From assembly GCA_950295325.1 (NCBI GenBank), contig OX485807.1, positions 46,614,796-46,654,439 on the forward strand: a stretch of 39,644 nt of DNA, in the 5' to 3' direction. Source of the DNA: Polytrichum commune (lineage: Eukaryota > Streptophyta > Polytrichopsida > Polytrichales > Polytrichaceae). The notes below the pieces were generated by a model. That model was not told where the DNA came from and did not search any database. It saw nothing but the letters and a program-made list of their open reading frames with translations. Positions within the stretch are counted from its first letter, which is position 1, and every line of letters starts with the position of its first letter. The position numbers and the translations under genes are program-made. Shown here piece after piece: positions 23,064-33,090 of the stretch.

Positions 23064-24983
23064 ATGGCACCGCAAAAGATATGGAAAGAACTTGTGTCAG
23101 AAGGTGTACAAACAATCTACCGAGAAAATGAGGCTCAATATCTTGAGTGGGATGTGACCGAGCCGCCGCCCCCTCACCCTTCCAAGTTTCATTACGGCCA
23201 AGGCTTAAAATATCCCGTCGTATATGATCCTGGTTAGTCGTATTAAGCAACATCTTACATGATCATGATCCACAAACATGGAGAATTGGGGTGGGGGGGG
23301 GGGATAAAATCAAGTAAAAATTCACAAACAAAATGAATAAAATGCTTGCTTTTTAGATCCATGACTTTGCAATGGAGAAGGAAAACATGGAGTTTGTTGT
23401 TGGCATAGTAGATGTTGGGTTTTTAGTCACATATTGCATTGACGGATTTTACCAAAATCTTGGATTCTTGGTCTATTTGAGCACAAAAGCTTGAATACTT
23501 TATGCATGTAAGTTTAATAGATTTAACATAAAGATTGAAAACAAAGTAGTATAATTAGTGGTACTAGTTATTAAACAATAGGTCATAGCATGTACTAGAA
23601 AATGGCCCAGTAGACAACATCCATGATGTATATTGGTGTGTGCATGTATTGATAGTTGTCAGTTTTGAAATAAAAAATTAACCACCCAAATCTTGGGGTG
23701 CATGTAGCATGGCCCATTGGTATAAGTAAAACACAGAAGGTGAAGCAGGTGATATCAAAGAAAAAGAGCCTCTTGGTGGGGAGTTATGCTTTAACAGGTG
23801 TCACCCTCATATCACAAGAACGTAAACACATAAAAAAGACCTTGATCTTCCCTCACCGCATGTTTGAACCACCGTTTCAACAACCCATCCCAAATGTAAG
23901 ATTTGACACCATCAACCAAATCTCCCCCAATTCAAGCAATTCTCTACTGTCTAGAATTTCATCTTGGTTGTTAGTTCCCTTATTACCCTATCCATGTCAA
24001 GGTGTAATTTTCTATCCTAAATTATTTTCAAGTTATGAAGTTTGCAATTTATTTGATATCATTGTGCAGGTCAAACGAGAGCCAATATTTGAGCCGTGTG
24101 AGGCACTCACACAACAAGGTGCTAAGCCTCTAAAGTATTGATTGATAAACCTTAACCCATATATGCTCATAATCTTCCTATTTATTAACTTCAAGAATAT
24201 AACTTCAAGAGTCAATGGGGATGCAACATGAATGTTTTTGGGTTGTAATGTTTTCATGACACTACATATATATATATGGTTTGCAAGCATAATTTGCCTT
24301 ATTTGCTTATTCTTGAGTCCAATTAATGTAAGAATACCAATTCACATGTGAGCTCAACAAGTATTACAAAACAACCATATCAAATCCTCTTTGCAATATT
24401 ACATTATTCAAATTAATAATTTCTCTTTTATCAAAAATGGAATGGGTGATAATTATGGTTTACATGCAGTTGTTGAAGATTTGGAATCAAAATTGGACTC
24501 TAAACCCATACTAGACAAGATACCCAAATATGACAAGACTAACCCTAGAGCCCGAGATAATGCGCTGCGCATTTTCTTGCGTTTGCGCCCCCCTTTACCT
24601 CCCGAAGAGAAACCACCACAATTCATTCACCGGCAAAGTCGCCGGCAAGTTAAAAAAACGAAAGGTAAATTATCTCACTTTCTTTGCGTTCAATAAACAT
24701 TAAACAAAACCTTCATTGGCCTGTTAAACGAGTACATGAAAGCTTCACCCATATGACCATCACGATCTTAACCAATAGGACAATCAACCTATCTACCATA
24801 ATTGATATACTCACCATTACAAATTTATTAGCACAATGTTCTCAACAACAACAACAACAACAACAACAACAAGAAGTTTGTTTAGCTAGGTTGTTACATG
24901 GGCATATAACCCAAAATCATGTAAGAAGTGCTTATGAGATTTTGAAAATATATGAAGGCCAACCTACTTTTCTCTTGGATTAA
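23064..24983 (+). CDS. Candidate four-exon gene of unknown function with polyglutamine
   Basis: I do not recognise this protein. Coding exons 23064-23219, 24070-24118, 24470-24664 and 24832-24983 have GT and AG at every junction, matching phases (0, 1, 1) and no internal stop, giving 183 residues. An upstream acceptor at 23030 suggests a leader intron, and the start sits in a good context (AGATGGC) after an in-frame TAG. Exon 1 is rich in Glu/Trp/Tyr and ends in a PPPPHPSKFHYGQGLKYPV segment. Exon 3 is charged with RLRPPLPPEEKPP and a basic RRQVKKTK tail. Exon 4 has ten Gln and then a helix-like ARLLHGHITQNHVRSAYEIL. An alternative donor at 23232 (after the codons for YDP) would change the exon 1 end. 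It could instead be a gene fragment captured by a transposon. Confidence 0.4.
24843..24872 (+). repeat. (CAA)10 microsatellite
   Basis: Ten perfect CAA triplets lie in frame with the candidate last exon, where they encode polyglutamine. The number of repeats is likely to vary between individuals. Confidence 0.95.
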
Positions 24984-25894
24984 TAGAAGTTGTACATCAT
25001 TGTTTGCAAATCAATTGAGATTATATACATTGATAATTATGAGTTGTAGGGGACCTTGAAGTGATTGAAACCCTTTGATTTCCTTTGTTACATAGTGTAA
25101 ATATTCATACAAAATAACAACCTTAGTGCCATTTGTTTTTTGATATTTTCCCATCAAGTCAAGGAAGTTAGTGGATAATCATGGGTAAGTTCTTAGTGGA
25201 CCATAGATGTGGATCCCCGATATCAATCTCTTGATGAACGTTGGATCAGTGGAAAGGCTTTGGTCTTTGATACCAACAACTACATCCTTTTCACGCCACT
25301 TACCTTATTAGAGCTAGCCTTGACTTTCCATTTTTAAACAAGTAATTCAATTCATTACTCTTCTATGTACTTATTCTAAAAATTATTACATGGATTGTCC
25401 ATATGTACTTTTGGAAGGTATGTCATTGATGTGCAAAATGATTGTCTAGTTCTAGTTATCGTATATCGTATAGTTATTGATCATATAACATAAATAGAAA
25501 ATTGTTATGAACAACAATTGCTTTACACATTTTTATTTTTATAATTGTGTTCTTGAGCACATTGTATTTGAAAAGATAGGGAGTGAAAGAGAGTGCTTAT
25601 AATTCCAATGAAAATGATGAAAGAAAATTGAATCTATACAATTCACATACATCTAACAAAGAAACCATAAATAATGACCATATAAATACAATACTTGTCA
25701 CACTGCCAACAAGTTTACTTCATGAGAAATATATGATATATGAATTCCAACATATGTATAGCCAAGGTTGAGAATACAAGGAAGCAACAAACATTAGGGG
25801 CAACTTGAAAGGTTATGCGGTTCTAGATACTAATAAGTGGATTTCTATGAATAACTTATAAGAGATGACTATTGATCTGGAACTTCAAACTTAA
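24984..25894. other. Gene-free AT-rich DNA
   Basis: A 62-codon open frame at 25583-25771 is rich in Asn and has no motif. No other features were seen. Confidence 0.4.
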
Positions 25895-26393
25895 GGGCCA
25901 CTTCACACACATGAGACTGAGAGCCCGTGACCATTACACTTCAAGCACTCTCATTGGTGGAAAAGGCAAAGCCGGTCCAAGGTCGCTTCACACTACACGC
26001 TTGAGGGACCAACAGAGTATGTAAGTGAATGCAAGATGGATGTAAAGTCTACATGGATTCCTACATGGCATTCAATGGTCACTTGGATTATTTTCAAAAA
26101 CCACCTCTTGAAGGAAGGCCTAACATAAAACCGGGAGACCATGGCACTCTGAACGCCCACAACCGTTGGTTTATTCTATTTTCTCATGCGTGAGGACCTA
26201 CATGAATAGAGATTCATTGAAATAGCATATGGGTGAGGGAGGGACCGGTCACATATGACTTCACACTACAACTGAGGGTCCGTGACCACACTACATGATT
26301 TGGGCGATGTGTTGGGACGGCCGTTGGACAGTTTTTGTTTTGGGCTGTCACAATTTGGTGGTCACGGCTGTTGGCTCGTGTGTGAAGTGGCCG
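25895..26393. mobile_element. MITE related to the 13993 element
   Basis: The left end GGGCCACTTCACACACATGAG and the reversed right end CGGCCACTTCACACACGAG form inverted repeats, with GTGACCA shared a little further in. TAA (25892-25894) and TAG (26394-26396) flank it, a decayed 3-bp duplication. The terminal motif fits the form GGGCC-R-STTYACAC seen at 13993. Internal CTTCACACTACA motifs occur twice. There is no transposase. Confidence 0.7.
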
Positions 26394-26439
26394 TAGGCAG
26401 TTAGAAAGTGGAGAGGCTTTTGAAGAGGAGGGTATTTAT

Positions 26440-26796
26440 ATGGAAGAAGTGGAAGTTGGGTTGGATGCAGGCCCACTTTGTGGCAATGATGGTGTCACTC
26501 AACCGACCACATATATTGTGGACACTGAAGAAATATGGTTGGATGAAGGCCCACTTTGTGGCATTCATGGTGCCACTCAAACTACCACATATATTGTGGA
26601 CACTGAAGAAATATGGTTGGATGATGGGCCAATTTGCTCAATCCATGGTTGGATTTCTGTTGCAGAAGTGGATGAAATCTATCTGGATGAAGGCCCCAAA
26701 TGTTGCATCCATGGTTGGACTTCTGTTGCCGACGTTGATGAAATCTATCTGGATGAAGGCCCCAAATGTTGCATCCATGGTTGTGACCTACGTTGA
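26440..26796 (+). CDS. ORF of five in-frame Cys/His repeats, unknown protein
   Basis: I know no family that matches this 118-residue frame. It is built of five tandem units (26440-26520, 26521-26598, 26599-26670, 26671-26736 and 26737-26793) of 81, 78, 72, 66 and 57 bases, all multiples of three. Each carries a core of the form EIWLDEGPLCGIHG or EIYLDEGPKCCIHG; unit 1 is the most diverged (CGNDG). Between units 3 and 4, conserved residues are often encoded by different codons (ATA/ATC, TTG/CTG, GGG/GGC, CCA/CCC, TGC/TGT, GCA/GCC, GTG/GTT), which favours real coding. The frame stays open upstream to 26386, and AGGCAG at 26395-26400 could be a splice acceptor, so this may be one exon of a larger gene. 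Other frames are open too, which lowers confidence. Confidence 0.4.
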   Translation: MEEVEVGLDAGPLCGNDGVTQPTTYIVDTEEIWLDEGPLCGIHGATQTTTYIVDTEEIWLDDGPICSIHGWISVAEVDEIYLDEGPKCCIHGWTSVADVDEIYLDEGPKCCIHGCDLR

Positions 26797-26932
26797 AAAT
26801 TGTCATGACACTATGAGTGCATGAACTACAGCTTGCCCATAACAAAATGCCATAATCTAATGCTTCTACAAGAGTACCCCAAAAGCGAGCATCGGACATC
26901 ACAATCATGTAACTACACAAAAGGAAACCATG

Positions 26933-27250
26933 ATTTGAGTGTAATCCAAACTATTTTTGACAACTACATTGTTTTATTAGCCCTCATGTGATGCAACATG
27001 ACTTTCAGATTCCTCGTGTGCTTACACATTATGAGAAATTAAAACAGATGATGACATATAAGTTTGTATACACTAGTAACATATAGACTTAATTTGAGTG
27101 TAATCCAAACTATTCTTGACAACTACATTGTTTTATTAGTCCTCATGTGATGCAACATGACTTTGAGATTCCTCATGTGCTTACACATTATGAGAAATTG
27201 AAACAGATGATGGCATATAAGTTTGTATACACTAGTTACATATAGACATA
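26933..27250. repeat. Tandem duplication of a 159-bp unit
   Basis: The sequence from 26933 to 27091 recurs immediately at 27092-27250 with only a few differences (for example CTATTTTTGAC against CTATTCTTGAC). Both units start ATTTGAGTGTAATCCAAAC and end in ATATAGAC. The high identity points to a fairly recent duplication. Confidence 0.9.
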
Positions 27251-28536
27251 ATCATGAATTCGTTGTATTGTAATCAAAACATGTATTTGACTAAATTGAC
27301 ATTGCTTTTATAAGGAGAAAGTGGAGGAAGAATAACAATACAGACATGACATTGCAAAGATTGCAATAAATATCTACTAAAGGTTGGTCAATACATCCTT
27401 CTTTTTGCAAATTTTTATAAATCAAATCTCTAGTTCAATATAGGATTGCTTTCCTTTTCACAATTAAATGTTTTCTATTACATGAGAAAAACTATGATGA
27501 TGGATCTTTTTCAACCAACAATGCCTATTTTCTCTTTAATATTGGTGCAGGTCATTCATCTTATCCACCAACCTTGAGTGGATTTCGTTAAACATCTGGA
27601 CTACTTTTGGTAAGCATAGACAAATTCCCTTGTGTCTTGTGATGTTAGCAATTAACATTTTACAAGGAACTCAATTACAATATGTCCTTTATCTTGAGAT
27701 AAAATCACATCTATGTTGGTCTTGAATGATGATTATATGAAATAATTTGAAACTCATCAATTCCAAGTGCGTCCACTACGATTGGTTACTCCACTTTTGG
27801 GGGGTTGAAGGGCGTTTAAATCTTTAAAAAACAATGATTGAATTGTTGGGTTGAGTCTAAAGCATTCCAAGACAATGAAACTGTGAACACGGCTAATTTA
27901 AATTAGGTACTTGAGAGCATGAAAGTGGCTTTAATGTATGCATCAACTAGGCTATGCCCCTTGACTTGAATAGATAAGAACAAACAATAAGGGAAAGGCC
28001 CAAAAGGTTGACAAGAATTGACTTTGTTGATAACCTCTTTGATAACGTCTATGTCTATGACAACACTAACATCGAATGTGATCCTATGTAGAGTACCTTG
28101 GAGCATGATAAAATCAATTCTTAATTCAATAGACATCTACTGTAGTTACCAAAGACCTTGGTTACAACCTTGAACCATTGAATGAGTGCATATTGTTCTA
28201 AATTAGTCATTTGAGATTGTCGCATTTGTATGTTCTCGTCCTCAATGCAAATTTTGCAACCCCAATGCATGTGATACAAAGGGAAAAAATACAACAAGTT
28301 TTATCACTAAAACAATGGGTTGTGCCAACAAAGCACGCAACCTCCTCATAGCCCTAAGGTATAGAATTGCTTTAGGATGTAAGAGCCATCTCCCACACAC
28401 CTTAATTTGGTCTCTATGCCCGTCACACACAACCCATTATGATTGTTGAGTAGATACAATGTGCACTACCAAAGTTGCATTATTAGTCCAAAATGGATGA
28501 TGATATTCGAGTGTTGAATATAAGACGGACCTCATT
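27251..28536. other. Gene-free AT-rich DNA
   Basis: Short open frames only; nothing recognisable on either strand. Confidence 0.4.
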
Positions 28537-28633
28537 GTGTCCAACTTCTTGAAGGTGATTCCAAGTGTTATATATATAATTTTAGGTTGTTGGTCCATCT
28601 TGCATTATTTTTTATGAAATTCTTTATGGAATT
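28537..28633 (+). repeat. Dispersed direct repeat, first copy
   Basis: Shares GTCCAACTT, TTGAAGGTG and TCCATCTTGCATT in the same order with 29728-29815. The two copies bracket the decayed ORF at 28.7-29.6 kb. They are too long and diverged to be a target duplication. Confidence 0.5.
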
Positions 28634-28711
28634 CCCCCAATAGTACATACATCAAATGGATACATCAAACATAACTTCTTAACCCATACAACTTAGTAGA
28701 CAATCATAACC

Positions 28712-29555
28712 TTGTACTCATCACCAAACTATTTGAGCCATATAAAATCCCAATCAATATATAATAAACTCCTCGAATCTAATAAGACCACGTGCAAACG
28801 CTACATCTGCCCTAGGATCTCCATATCCCACCTCACCTTACAAATCCAAGAATGCAACCCAAATAAATATATTACCATAAATTGCCCCACAATAGAAATC
28901 CTACCCCCCTTAGCACAAATTCATGACAATACATGCCTCCAAATAATAGTCTCCACGGAACTGCTATCATGGCTATGGGTACATACACAACTTATAACAC
29001 CACACAATTCACAACTCTCTCCCACAAGATGCTTCACACTCATAAGAGTGGGGAAACTCAACAAACAAGCACCGGAAAACACCATACCATCATGGCTCCT
29101 CCCTTGTTTTTGCTACCTCACACACTACAAATGTCATGCATGACTATGCCTTGATATACTATGCATCTTTGGAGTAACACCTACGGCCAAACCCCCATTC
29201 TCACCAAATCTCAACCTAAAAGTCCAACTCTTTGAATTCAAATATTGCAACAAAAGATTCCCCTTGGAAGCTACAACAAGGAAACTTGACCAAAAAAAAA
29301 AAAAAAAAACACCTACTCCTCCCACTATTCACCCAACAAGAATGGCAAGTCCTCCCACCCATGATCACAACAACTGGAATTTGTGCCACCATTCACACCC
29401 CAAGCACCAAAAACCTCACATATCTTCAAATCCCTACCCAAATTTTTCACAAACTCATGGATACCCTCTCACAAATCTCCATTAGATACTCAACACACAA
29501 TATCCTCAACAAAAGAAAACTCAACAAAAAACAATTCCCAATCCCATTAAACTAA
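28712..29555 (+). pseudogene. Decayed ORF, possibly non-LTR retrotransposon endonuclease region
   Basis: One frame runs from at least 28712 to the A-run at 29291-29308 with a single TGA at 29141. After the A-run the reading continues in another frame to 29555, so it is one broken ORF of about 280 codons. It has a Cys/His cluster (CFCYLTHYKCHA), then LDILCIFG, then LFEFKYCNKRFP. A C-x-C...H-x2-C-H finger followed by D...E-x-K resembles the restriction-like endonuclease domain at the C-terminus of some non-LTR retrotransposons, where the expected PD has become LD. After it come VLPPMITTTG and TIHTPSTKNL. No reverse transcriptase is seen, and no ATG opens it. The assignment is inferred from motif spacing only. 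Confidence 0.4.
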
Positions 29556-29589
29556 TCCCAACTCCCCCCACCCCTCCCCACCATGCACA

Positions 29590-29760
29590 CCCTATATATA
29601 CCTACTAACATTAGCTCTACCATAGTCCACATTCCAAAATTGGTAATACCCCCCCCCAATGTTCACGTGCACATGACTAGGAGAGGGTGAATGGTCACAA
29701 TACGCGTGTGTAAAAAACACACCTAACATGTCCAACTTTTGAAGGTGGTGCAACATTTTT
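29590..29760 (-). repeat. Dispersed repeat, inverted partner of 38090-38280
   Basis: On the minus strand it shares TTCACCCTCTCCTAGTCATG, CACGTGAAC and TGGACTATGG with 38090-38280 in order, and both end near TATAGGGT. A C9 run here corresponds to a G-rich stretch there. The class is unknown. Confidence 0.7.
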
Positions 29761-29815
29761 TAAACAAATTCCATCCATCTTGCATTGTTCTTTATGATTA
29801 TAATATTTTGTTACT
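29728..29815 (+). repeat. Dispersed direct repeat, second copy
   Basis: Second copy of the 28537-28633 repeat, with TTGCATTGTTCTTTATGA where the first has TTGCATTATTTTTTATGA. It overlaps the end of the inverted repeat just before it. Confidence 0.5.
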
Positions 29816-32449
29816 TAATGCTTCTTTGAGCAACAATATGTGACCTCGCTTATTGAGCACATACTCAATCTGCCAAAATACCCATAGTGTCCCCACACCT
29901 TTGCAACATCTACTTTATCATTGGCCATTCCAACAGTCTACGCAATAACTTCATTATCTATATCAAACTAGACTTCATTGTTTAGATGTCAAAGTTGTTC
30001 ATAGTTGTGTGAAATATCATTGAACCACTTTTCATCAACTCTACCATCTTCACAGAACTCCATGTATGCTTATTTGACCATAGGATAAATTTAGCATATC
30101 CCCCCCCCCAAAAAAAAATCAAATCATAACAAAAGCACCACAAAATTCCATGTCAAACTTATCTTACATATCACACATTCTTGCTACATTTCCAACAACC
30201 ACACATAATCAACAAACTCAAGCATGCACCAACAACTTGATCAAATCATCACTCAACATGCTTGTTCATGCTTTGGCTCAACATGTGGTGCGAGGGGTGT
30301 CTCTGCAATGGATTTATAAATCTATACCTACACACTCATTAAGTTTCTCTAGCCCAACTCAAAACACACTTCTGAAACTAACACTTGTTACTAACACAAC
30401 TTCTATTAGATATGTAACCACAACCAACAATGAAACAAACACCCACCAGAAACCCCAAACAACCAAATAATTGCCTCAACAACTTATAACCATTATGTCT
30501 TCCTTGAGCAATGCCCAATCTAACATCATCGACATTGACAATGATGGCAAAGTGAAGAAAACTATCGCCGAAGAGGGCCACCACTCTAACGCCATGCAAC
30601 TTCCCAAAAGCTGGATAAATATTGGCCCCACTTGCATGTGACACATTGCCTACTCAATAAATTTTGCCACCCTTTGTAAGTTTTTCTTATGCACCAATCA
30701 CAAGAAATATTCTTCCAAAAAAATTCAGTGAATAGATGCATGGTGTTAAGGTAAAATCACACTACTTATTGCCTCTTGCAAAAGGTGACAACTATCATAC
30801 ACAAGAAAGTAATATGATCGAGAATAATATAGCAAATGATGATAATGTTTTTCATATATATATAAGGGCATTAATGACACTACGAAGCCTTTGGTCACCC
30901 TCTAGAAGATCTAATTGTTTATGAAGAAATTGGAAGATGCAAAGTATGTTGAATACCAAACAATTCACAAGTACTCACAACAATCCATATCATACACAAA
31001 GTCTCAACATTGTCTCATATTTGCTATATATGTAAAATTTCACATTGCAATCTTTACACACCTCATGTTGGTGTGCCTTACAAAATAGCATCCTCGAAGA
31101 CTCAATCATCCAACTTTGTAAGATTCTTCAATGCATCCTCTTTACCTCCAAAATATGCATGAATATCAATCATTGAAATATTCTCTAGCAAAAGCTATAT
31201 ATAGTGTCATTGAAGATTTATTGGGTGCATTTGATTTCATTTTTTATTGATGCCTTACATATCCGTAGTAAGTGTTTGCGCTTCTCAAGGAACTTCAATG
31301 TCACCCTTCAAGCATGGATTTAAATAATGACCACAATGAAATCAATGGAAGCCAAAACTCCATGCATTCTACCTCCCAACCTCTGTGTAATAATTTATAC
31401 GTATGATTTAAAGTTCTCATTAAAGACAAATGCATTGGGTTCACCTACATCAAGTGAAGTGACTTGAATGTTGATGACTCCTTGAAATTTTGCAAATGCA
31501 TGATAGTAGCCAATGTTGTGCATGTTCGTATATAATACAACTCTCAGAGTAAATTTCATTTGGAGTTGCAAGAAGCCCAAGGAGGAGGATGTGATAATAC
31601 TCACAAACTCCCAATGATGGTCTCCATCACCTTTAAAGAGGGTCCAAGAGCATGTGTCATTTGCATCATGTTAGGTTTTCTTATGCTATATGAGTCATTG
31701 CCCATTGCATAGGTTGTGATATGATAGTCCACGAGGACATGGAGGTTTCTATTTGAACTTGTGACCCTTGGAACTTTTGCAAACTACACAACATTTAGTG
31801 CATCCAAGTATAAATTCACGAGTGATGTGTGGATCCACATGTACCTTGACAATCCAATGCCTATGAGGGGAAGAAATTACCAATATCAAGCATGTGTAAC
31901 CATAACTACACTATGTCTTCTATCAAGTGCGGGCTCTTATGTAATGTTCCATCAAATTAGGATGCCCCACTTAAACTAAAGATTTGTGTTAATAGAGTGG
32001 CTCAAATAAAAAATTGTTGATTGCATGTGTCATTGTGTGGACTTTTGCCATCATTGTTTCACCACCACTCTTTGCACACGGTCACCACTAGTCTCAAAAT
32101 GGACAATATCTCTCAAATATCAAGATGGTTCGTCATGCTTTGATGTTGTCATTGCTTGACATGAATAATACATTTGAGATTTTGTTTCTGCAGTTAGGTG
32201 TGTGCTCGGTAATTAAAGCCCGCAATAAATAAACCATAATGTCTTGCACACTACATTTATTTGTATAGTTTGCATAATAGTGTGGCATTCTATTACAATG
32301 TCTACATAATTAAATCAAGATGTCTAAATTAGTGCAAAAATGACAATGAAGCGCGCACTAGATAGAAGAAAGAGTGTAGTTTGTTGTTACACTAACTCAA
32401 GGGTTATACATAAGATGTGGATTCCAATTTTGTATGAGCATTTGGATGC
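29816..32449. other. Gene-free DNA, partly A+C-rich
   Basis: From 28.7 to about 30.6 kb the plus strand is markedly poor in G, which creates several long open frames of low complexity. None has a recognisable motif. The rest is AT-rich with short TA repeats near 30853. Confidence 0.4.
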
Positions 32450-33090
32450 ATTCAAAATATAACATACAATGTAGGGGAAGAACTAGGTTGGACATGTGTC
32501 ATCTTGGCTCATTGCACCCATGCCTATGCATTATGAATCACTATAATGTGGGCCTACTCCTCCTTGCAAGTTGTCCAAGTTGCCCCTTGCTTGCTCACTG
32601 TGTTCTTACCCCATTTTTGTCCACCATTATAGGAATGGTTGAGAAGTATGGGAAGGTGACGGCCTCATCAACAATATGGAACTTTCATGTCATCCATCGT
32701 AGATATGCACCTATGAATCTATGGTCAAGGGAACTTACTTAATGTTATAATAGGTAAAGGAGAAACCATGAGAACTTTCTTTTCATAGGGTTAGCAATAG
32801 TTGTTGCTTATCTGAAGTAAATCTTGAGATTAGGTTAAGTAGTGAGGACTAGTAAAGGTAGAAGGAGCATGTAACCTACCACAAAGCTCAGTCTCACATG
32901 GTTCAAATGGCTAAAAACCAATATAATATTCATTGCCATTATGTGTATTCATTGAAACAAAATGATTGTTTATGATGGATATGATTGTGTGACATGAATA
33001 ATATTTAGGTTATGATGATATTTACCTCGTGTATGTTATTAACCCTCTTTGTGGATTTGGTTGGTGGCATGAGCACAAGTGAGGCATACC
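32450..33090 (+). repeat. Old dispersed repeat, copy B
   Basis: Plus-strand counterpart of the repeat at 118-700. The open frame starting at 33012 owes its ACCTCGTGTA...TTGGTTGGTGGCATG stretch to this repeat and is not evidence for a gene. No transposon ends were recognised. Confidence 0.6.

Noticed and set aside
23357-23492. Short frame after a TTTTTAG acceptor-like site
   Set aside because: It could follow exon 1 in phase, but it reaches a stop and has no donor compatible with the next exon.
23698-24141. A 147-codon plus-strand frame
   Set aside because: Only its last part (24070-24118) fits a spliced model; the rest lacks motifs and lies in a proposed intron.
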